From JBNKWA01 sp050299555 (GTDB lineage Bacteria; Pseudomonadota; Alphaproteobacteria; Rhodobacterales; Rhodobacteraceae): a stretch of 44,191 nt of DNA. The stretch spans positions 1 to 44,191 of the forward strand of contig JBNKWA010000045.1 in NCBI GenBank assembly GCA_050299555.1, written 5' to 3'. The notes under the pieces were generated by a model. It was not told the DNA's origin, searched no databases, and worked only from the letters and a program-made list of their open reading frames with translations. This document shows positions 40,421 to 44,191 of the stretch, in pieces. How positions within the stretch are numbered: position 1 is the stretch's first letter; each line of letters starts with the position of its first letter. Made by a program: the position numbers and the translations under genes.

Positions 40421-40664
40421 GCCGTCCCCACCCGTGTCCCCACCGGCGTTAACACTTTTTCCCTTTGTAATCAGGTACTTGAATATGCGTCCCCGCGGGG
40501 ACGCCGGTCACCGGGGCGAAAGACGCGCCCGGGCCGCTCCCAGCCCGCCCACCCTCGCGCCCCGGGCGCGTTCGGAGCGCTGTCCCCGGACCTGTCCCCA
40601 GACCGTCCCCACGGGAAATGGCGTGAAATCAGTGTCTTGACCCCCCGTCCCCATGGGGACGCCC
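40421..40664. repeat. GTCCCC-type palindromic repeat element, right (inverted) copy
   Basis: This is the reverse-strand counterpart of 15-335. It contains CCCACCGGCGTTAACACTTT (40438-40457), a CGCGCCCGGGCCGCTCCC block, ACCGTCCCCACGGG, and the palindromes GCGTCCCCGCGGGGACGC (40487-40504) and GTCCCCATGGGGAC (40647-40660). It begins directly after the stop of the TPR gene and fills the gap up to the end of znuA. No gene is seen in it. Confidence 0.75.
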
Positions 40665-40684
40665 CTTCCGGGCCCCATTCGGCC

Positions 40685-41599
40685 CTAATCCGTCGGGGTC
40701 AGGCAGCCCGCCATCGCCCCGGCCATCGCCTCCAGCAGCGCCGGATACTGGCCCGGCCCGGTCGGGATTTCCGCCCCCACCGGATCGAGGATCCCGGTCC
40801 TCACCTCGCTTCCCTCGGTGACCGTTTCCAGCAGCCGGGCCGGAAACTGCGGCTCGGCGAAGACGCAGGCGGCGCCCTCCTCGCGGATCGCGTCCCGGAC
40901 CGCCCGCAGCCGCGCCGCGCCCGGCGCCGAGGCGTCGCCCAGCGCGATCGCCGCCGCCGCCTCGATCCCGAAGCGGGCCTCGAAATAGTGGTAGGCGTCG
41001 TGGAAGACCACGAAGGGCCGTCCGCGTGCGGACGCCAGCACGGTCTCGATCCGGGCTGCCGCCGCGTCGATCTCGGCCGCGCCACCGGCGGCATTCTCGC
41101 GATAGGTGGCGGCGTGCTCGGGGTCGAGCCTTGCCAGTTCCTCGGCGATCAGCGGCAGCCAGGCCCTGGCGTTCTCGGGGTCGAGCCAGGCATGCGGGTC
41201 GATGCCGTTGTGGTCGTGCGCGCCTTCGTCTTCGTCCGCATGGTGACCGGTCTCGAACACCGCCCCCTCGCGCAACGGCAGGAGCCGCGTTGCGGGCGCC
41301 TCCAGCAGGGTCAGCCGCGTGGCATCGCCGAGCACATCCTGCATCCAGGGTGTCAGCGCCGGCCCCATCCAGACGACGAGGTCGGCCGCCTGCAGGGCCG
41401 CCGCCTCGGACGGGCGCAGGGCATGCCCGTGTTCGGACTGGCCCGGCCGGACGATCAGCACCGGCTCGCCCACGCCCTCCATCACCCGCGCCACCAGCCC
41501 GTGCACCGGTGCGATGTCGGCGACGACCCCCGGCACTTCGGCCAGCGCCGCGCCCGCCATCGAAAACGCCGCCAGCCCGCCCGCCCAAATCTGTCGCAT
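40685..41599 (-). CDS. znuA: Zinc ABC transporter binding protein ZnuA
   Basis: This is a 304-residue periplasmic zinc-binding protein of the cluster A-I type. A signal peptide of about 20 residues (ending AALAE) is followed by metal-site histidines in PVHGL, SEHGHA, DPHAWLDP and VVFHDAYHYF. The flexible acidic/histidine loop (HHADEDEGAHDHNG, about 118-131) is characteristic of ZnuA rather than manganese binders. It is divergent from zur and the znuCB genes, with a Zur operator between. Confidence 0.92.
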   Translation of the reverse strand: MRQIWAGGLAAFSMAGAALAEVPGVVADIAPVHGLVARVMEGVGEPVLIVRPGQSEHGHALRPSEAAALQAADLVVWMGPALTPWMQDVLGDATRLTLLEAPATRLLPLREGAVFETGHHADEDEGAHDHNGIDPHAWLDPENARAWLPLIAEELARLDPEHAATYRENAAGGAAEIDAAAARIETVLASARGRPFVVFHDAYHYFEARFGIEAAAAIALGDASAPGAARLRAVRDAIREEGAACVFAEPQFPARLLETVTEGSEVRTGILDPVGAEIPTGPGQYPALLEAMAGAMAGCLTPTD

Positions 41600-41650
41600 C
41601 CTTCAGCAGATCCCCTTGTTCCTGCCCACGAGGCCGGCTACCATGAACGA

Positions 41651-41684
41651 TATAACGTAACAAGAGAAATGTTATAGAGTAACG
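41651..41684. promoter_or_regulatory. Zur operator region between znuA and zur
   Basis: TATAACG at 41651-41657 and ATGTTATA at 41669-41676 are inverted cores of the alphaproteobacterial Zur motif (ATGTTATAACAT-like), with GTTA-N5-TAAC at 41671-41683. The second core ends 8 bases before the zur ATG, so Zur binding would also block zur itself. The AT-rich patch stands out from the GC-rich flanks. Confidence 0.7.
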
Positions 41685-42200
41685 ATGTCACACGCCCCCG
41701 AACCCGACCTGGCCTTCACGCCGCACGACCACGGTCGTTGCGTCGCCTCGGCCCTGCAGGCTGTCGAGGCGGCCTGCGCGCGGCGGGGGTGGCGCCTGAC
41801 CCCGGTCCGGCGCCGGACCATGGAGATCCTGCTCGAGGCCCATGCCGCCCTGGGCGCCTATGAGGTCCTGGAACGGCTTGCCGCCGAGGGACTGGGCTCG
41901 CAGCCGCCGGTTGCCTATCGAGCCCTCGAATTTCTTGTCGGTCATGGCTTCGCCCACCGCATCGAGCGGCTGAATGCCTTCGTTGCCTGCCAGTGTCGGG
42001 ACGGTGACGCCGAGGCGGCCCACGATCCGGCCTTCATGATCTGTCGCGCCTGCCACAAGGTGGCCGAGACCATGGCGCCGTCCGCACCCATCGACAAGGC
42101 GGTTGCGACGACCGGCTTTGCGGTGGAAAGCCGCGTCGTCGAGATCCAGGGGCTGTGTCCAGGGTGCCAGGCCGCCGCATCGGGGAAAGACGGGTCGTGA
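41685..42200 (+). CDS. zur: Zinc uptake regulator Zur (Fur family)
   Basis: This is a 171-residue Fur-family repressor that binds DNA when zinc-loaded. The N-terminal winged helix includes RLTPVRRRTMEILLE and YEVLERLAAEGLGSQPPVAYRALEFLVGHGFAHRIE. The C-terminal domain has the structural zinc cysteines in MICRACHK and GLCPGCQ, plus ACQCRDGDAEAAHDP. No good Shine-Dalgarno motif precedes ATG 41685, since the operator occupies that space. Its stop overlaps the znuC GTG start (GTGA). Confidence 0.92.
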   Translation: MSHAPEPDLAFTPHDHGRCVASALQAVEAACARRGWRLTPVRRRTMEILLEAHAALGAYEVLERLAAEGLGSQPPVAYRALEFLVGHGFAHRIERLNAFVACQCRDGDAEAAHDPAFMICRACHKVAETMAPSAPIDKAVATTGFAVESRVVEIQGLCPGCQAAASGKDGS

Positions 42201-43090
42201 CCGACGCACCGTTGCTGGATATCGAGGGGCTGAGTGTCCGCTATGGCGGGCACACGGTCCTGCACGGGGTCGACATGGCTGTCTACCCGGGCGAGATCGT
42301 GACCGTTGTCGGTCCCAACGGCTCGGGCAAGACGACGCTGCTGAAGGCGCTTGTCGGTGCGCTGAAACCGGCGGCAGGGCGGATCTCCAGGCGGCCGCGG
42401 CTGCGCACCGGCTATGTACCGCAGCGGCTGACGCTCGACCGGGCCATGCCGCTGACCGTAAGCCGGTTCCTGTCGCTTCAGCCCGGCGTGGGGGAGGCCG
42501 CCATCAACCGCGCCGCCGTGCGCACCGGGATCGAAGACCTGGGCGGCAAGCAGATGGCGGCGCTTTCGGGAGGCCAGTTGCAGAGGGTGCTGCTTGCCCA
42601 CGCGCTGCTTGGCGAGCCGGACCTGCTGATCCTCGACGAGCCGGCGCAAGGGCTGGACCAGCCGGCCACAGCCGCCTTCTACCGCCTGATCGAGGAGATC
42701 CGCTCCGAGACCGGGGCTGCGGTGCTGATGGTCAGCCACGACCTGCATGTGGTGATGAGTTCGTCCGATCGGGTGATCTGCCTCAACGGCCATGTCTGCT
42801 GCGAGGGCACGCCCATGGTTGTCTCGGCCGCGCCCGAATACCGGGCACTGTTCGGCACCGGCACCGGCGGCGCCTTTGCGCTCTATCAGCACGCCCATGA
42901 CCACACCCATGGGCCAGGCGATACCGGGCATGGCCATACCCACGGGCCTGGTCTGGAACATGCGCACCCACAGATGGGCGAGCACGGGCACGAACCCGGT
43001 GGCGACCACCACGATCACCACCATGATCACCACCACGCGCCAAATCGTTCCGACGACCGCGAGCGAGAGGCGCGCCGGACCGATGCTTGA
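42197..43090 (+). CDS. znuC: Zinc ABC transporter ATPase ZnuC with His-rich tail
   Basis: This is a 297-residue ATPase. Walker A is GPNGSGKTT, the signature is LSGGQLQR, Walker B is LLILDEPAQGLD and the switch is MVSHDL. After about residue 230 comes a tail of about 60 residues with some twenty histidines (for example HDHTHGPGDTGHGHTHG and DHHDHHHDHHH), likely to bind or sense zinc in the cytoplasm. The GTG start at 42197 overlaps the zur stop and has GGGGAAAG upstream; a longer frame starts inside zur. It overlaps znuB by 8 bases. Confidence 0.92.
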   Translation: MTDAPLLDIEGLSVRYGGHTVLHGVDMAVYPGEIVTVVGPNGSGKTTLLKALVGALKPAAGRISRRPRLRTGYVPQRLTLDRAMPLTVSRFLSLQPGVGEAAINRAAVRTGIEDLGGKQMAALSGGQLQRVLLAHALLGEPDLLILDEPAQGLDQPATAAFYRLIEEIRSETGAAVLMVSHDLHVVMSSSDRVICLNGHVCCEGTPMVVSAAPEYRALFGTGTGGAFALYQHAHDHTHGPGDTGHGHTHGPGLEHAHPQMGEHGHEPGGDHHDHHHDHHHAPNRSDDREREARRTDA

Positions 43091-43874
43091 CGATTTTTTG
43101 GTCCGGGCCGCGCTTGCCGGGCTCGGCATGGCGCTCGCCGCCGGCCCCATGGGCGCCTTCGTGATCTGGCGCCGGATGGCCTATTTCGGTGACGCGACGG
43201 CGCATGCGGCGATCCTCGGTGTCGCCCTGTCGCTGGCGCTGCAGCAGCCGGTCTTGCCCGGTGTCGCGCTGACCGCCTTCCTGATGGCGCTGGCGGTGAC
43301 GATGCTGGTGCGGCAGGGCCATGCCATGGACAGCATGCTGGGCGTTGCCGCGCATGGCGCGCTGGCCACCGGACTGGTCGCTGCCTCGATGGTTCCGGGC
43401 CTCAGGATCGACCTCGAAAGCTATCTGTTCGGCGACATCCTTGCCGTAAGCCGGGGTGACCTCGCCACGATCTGGGCTGGGGCGCTGGCGGTGCTGGCGC
43501 TGATCGGCTGGCGCTGGCGGCGGCTTTTGACCGCGACGTTGTCCGAGGAGCTGGCCTTTTCCCGCGGCATCGACCCCGCCCGTGAGCAGATGGTGCTGAC
43601 GCTGGCGCTGGGCCTGCTGGTGGCGGTGGCGATCAAGGTGGTGGGCGCGCTTCTCATCACCGCCATGCTGATCATCCCGGCCGCCGCGGCGCGGCCGCTC
43701 TGCCGCACGCCCGAGACGATGGCGGTGCTTGCGGGGCTGATCGCCGCGGTTGCGTCCCTGGCCGGCTTGGCCGCCTCCTGGCGCTGGGATACGCCCGCCG
43801 GTCCCGGCATCGTCGTGGCGACGCTTCTTCTCTTTGCGTTGGCCAACCTTGCCACGGCCGGGCGGCGCGGCTAG
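43083..43874 (+). CDS. znuB: Zinc ABC transporter permease ZnuB
   Basis: This is a 263-residue permease of the ABC-3 family with about eight helices. The family features are MAYFGDATAHAAILGVAL near the N-terminus and the helix with GALLITAMLIIPAAAAR near the C-terminus. The start is ATG 43083, inside the end of znuC. It forms the membrane channel for zinc delivered by ZnuA. Confidence 0.92.
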   Translation: MLDDFLVRAALAGLGMALAAGPMGAFVIWRRMAYFGDATAHAAILGVALSLALQQPVLPGVALTAFLMALAVTMLVRQGHAMDSMLGVAAHGALATGLVAASMVPGLRIDLESYLFGDILAVSRGDLATIWAGALAVLALIGWRWRRLLTATLSEELAFSRGIDPAREQMVLTLALGLLVAVAIKVVGALLITAMLIIPAAAARPLCRTPETMAVLAGLIAAVASLAGLAASWRWDTPAGPGIVVATLLLFALANLATAGRRG

Positions 43875-43904
43875 GCAGGTCCGGCTCGAACGGGAGGCAA
43901 AACC

Positions 43905-44191
43905 ATGCGCATTCTTTTCACCGGCGGGTCCGGCAAGGCCGGCCGCCACGTCGTTCCCTATCTCCTCGCCAAGGGCCACCGCGTGGTGAACGTGGACCTG
44001 GTGCCGCTCGCCCATGACGGCGTCGACAACCTGATCGCCGACATCACCGACAGCGGCCAGATGTTCAACGTCCTGACCTCCTACGCCAATTTCGACGAGC
44101 TCGAGCCCGGCGCCGGCGTGCCCGCCTTCGACGCCGTGGTGCACTTCGCCGCCGTGCCGCGGATCCTCATCAACCCGGACAACGAGACCTT
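43905..44191 (+). CDS. NAD(P)-dependent epimerase/dehydratase (partial, runs off window)
   Basis: The first 95 codons of an extended SDR enzyme are open to the window edge. The protein starts MRILFTGGSGKAGRHVVPYL, with the Rossmann turn TGGSGKAG, an acidic residue after the second strand (NVDLVPL), and FDAVVHFAAVPRILINPDNET, the usual NAD-contacting HxAA segment of sugar epimerases and uronate dehydrogenases. GGGAGG lies 8 bases before ATG 43905. Product specificity cannot be given from this fragment. It follows znuB by 30 bases on the same strand but looks unrelated to zinc. Confidence 0.85.
   Translation, partial: MRILFTGGSGKAGRHVVPYLLAKGHRVVNVDLVPLAHDGVDNLIADITDSGQMFNVLTSYANFDELEPGAGVPAFDAVVHFAAVPRILINPDNET

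Overview
The window is about 44 kb of very GC-rich DNA from a metabolically versatile alphaproteobacterium. A member of the Rhodobacterales is most likely. This rests on two TRAP transporters, a zinc locus in the order znuA / zur-znuC-znuB with a histidine-rich ZnuC tail, a perfect FNR-type box, and a sulfide:quinone oxidoreductase whose key residues fall at the positions I recall for the Rhodobacter capsulatus enzyme. The species cannot be named from this sequence alone. No rRNA, tRNA, CRISPR array, transposase or phage gene was seen.

Layout, left end. Positions 1-1473 carry one small GFA-family gene among two families of palindromic intergenic repeats. Positions 1474-7642 are a sugar-acid locus: a UxaA-type dehydratase, an unannotated 41-residue membrane peptide, a fused DctQM TRAP permease and its binding protein, divergent from an L-idonate 5-dehydrogenase-like gene. 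Positions 7721-9162 are a MarR-controlled pair (a truncated DoxX remnant plus a glutathione transferase) with two 12-bp palindromic operators. Positions 9462-13748 are a MacAB/DevBCA-like tripartite ABC exporter without an outer-membrane channel gene.

Middle. Positions 13907-21762 form a hydroxycinnamate (ferulate/p-coumarate-like) catabolic locus: feruloyl-CoA synthase and an SDR on one strand; crotonase, MarR regulator, amidohydrolase and a three-gene TRAP transporter on the other. The enzyme set fits CoA-dependent beta-oxidation ending in a hydrolytic retro-Claisen step, as described for CouLMNO in Rhodococcus and for Agrobacterium fabrum. An extradiol dioxygenase and a cytochrome b561 follow (21894-23355).

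Positions 23590-31520 are the most interesting part. All genes lie on the minus strand: a tandem UspA protein behind a perfect FNR box, two DUF2892 membrane peptides, a Crp/Fnr regulator with just two cysteines, a type I sulfide:quinone oxidoreductase, and an RND pump with its adaptor. Three transcription units each carry a GGTGAC-N3-GTYAC(C) palindrome 66-79 bp upstream of the first start codon. This suggests one previously undescribed Crp/Fnr regulon for sulfide or sulfane-sulfur stress.

Right end. Positions 31663-38172 are a LacI-autoregulated ABC sugar importer operon with a short cytoplasmic GH32-like hydrolase. Positions 38173-40684 hold a TPR-repeat protein of unknown function bracketed by the same repeat families seen at the left end. 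Positions 40685-43874 are the zinc uptake locus with its Zur operator, and the window ends inside an extended SDR/epimerase gene.

Three substrate-binding-protein genes are each followed by a hairpin before the permease gene, a likely device for making more binding protein than permease.
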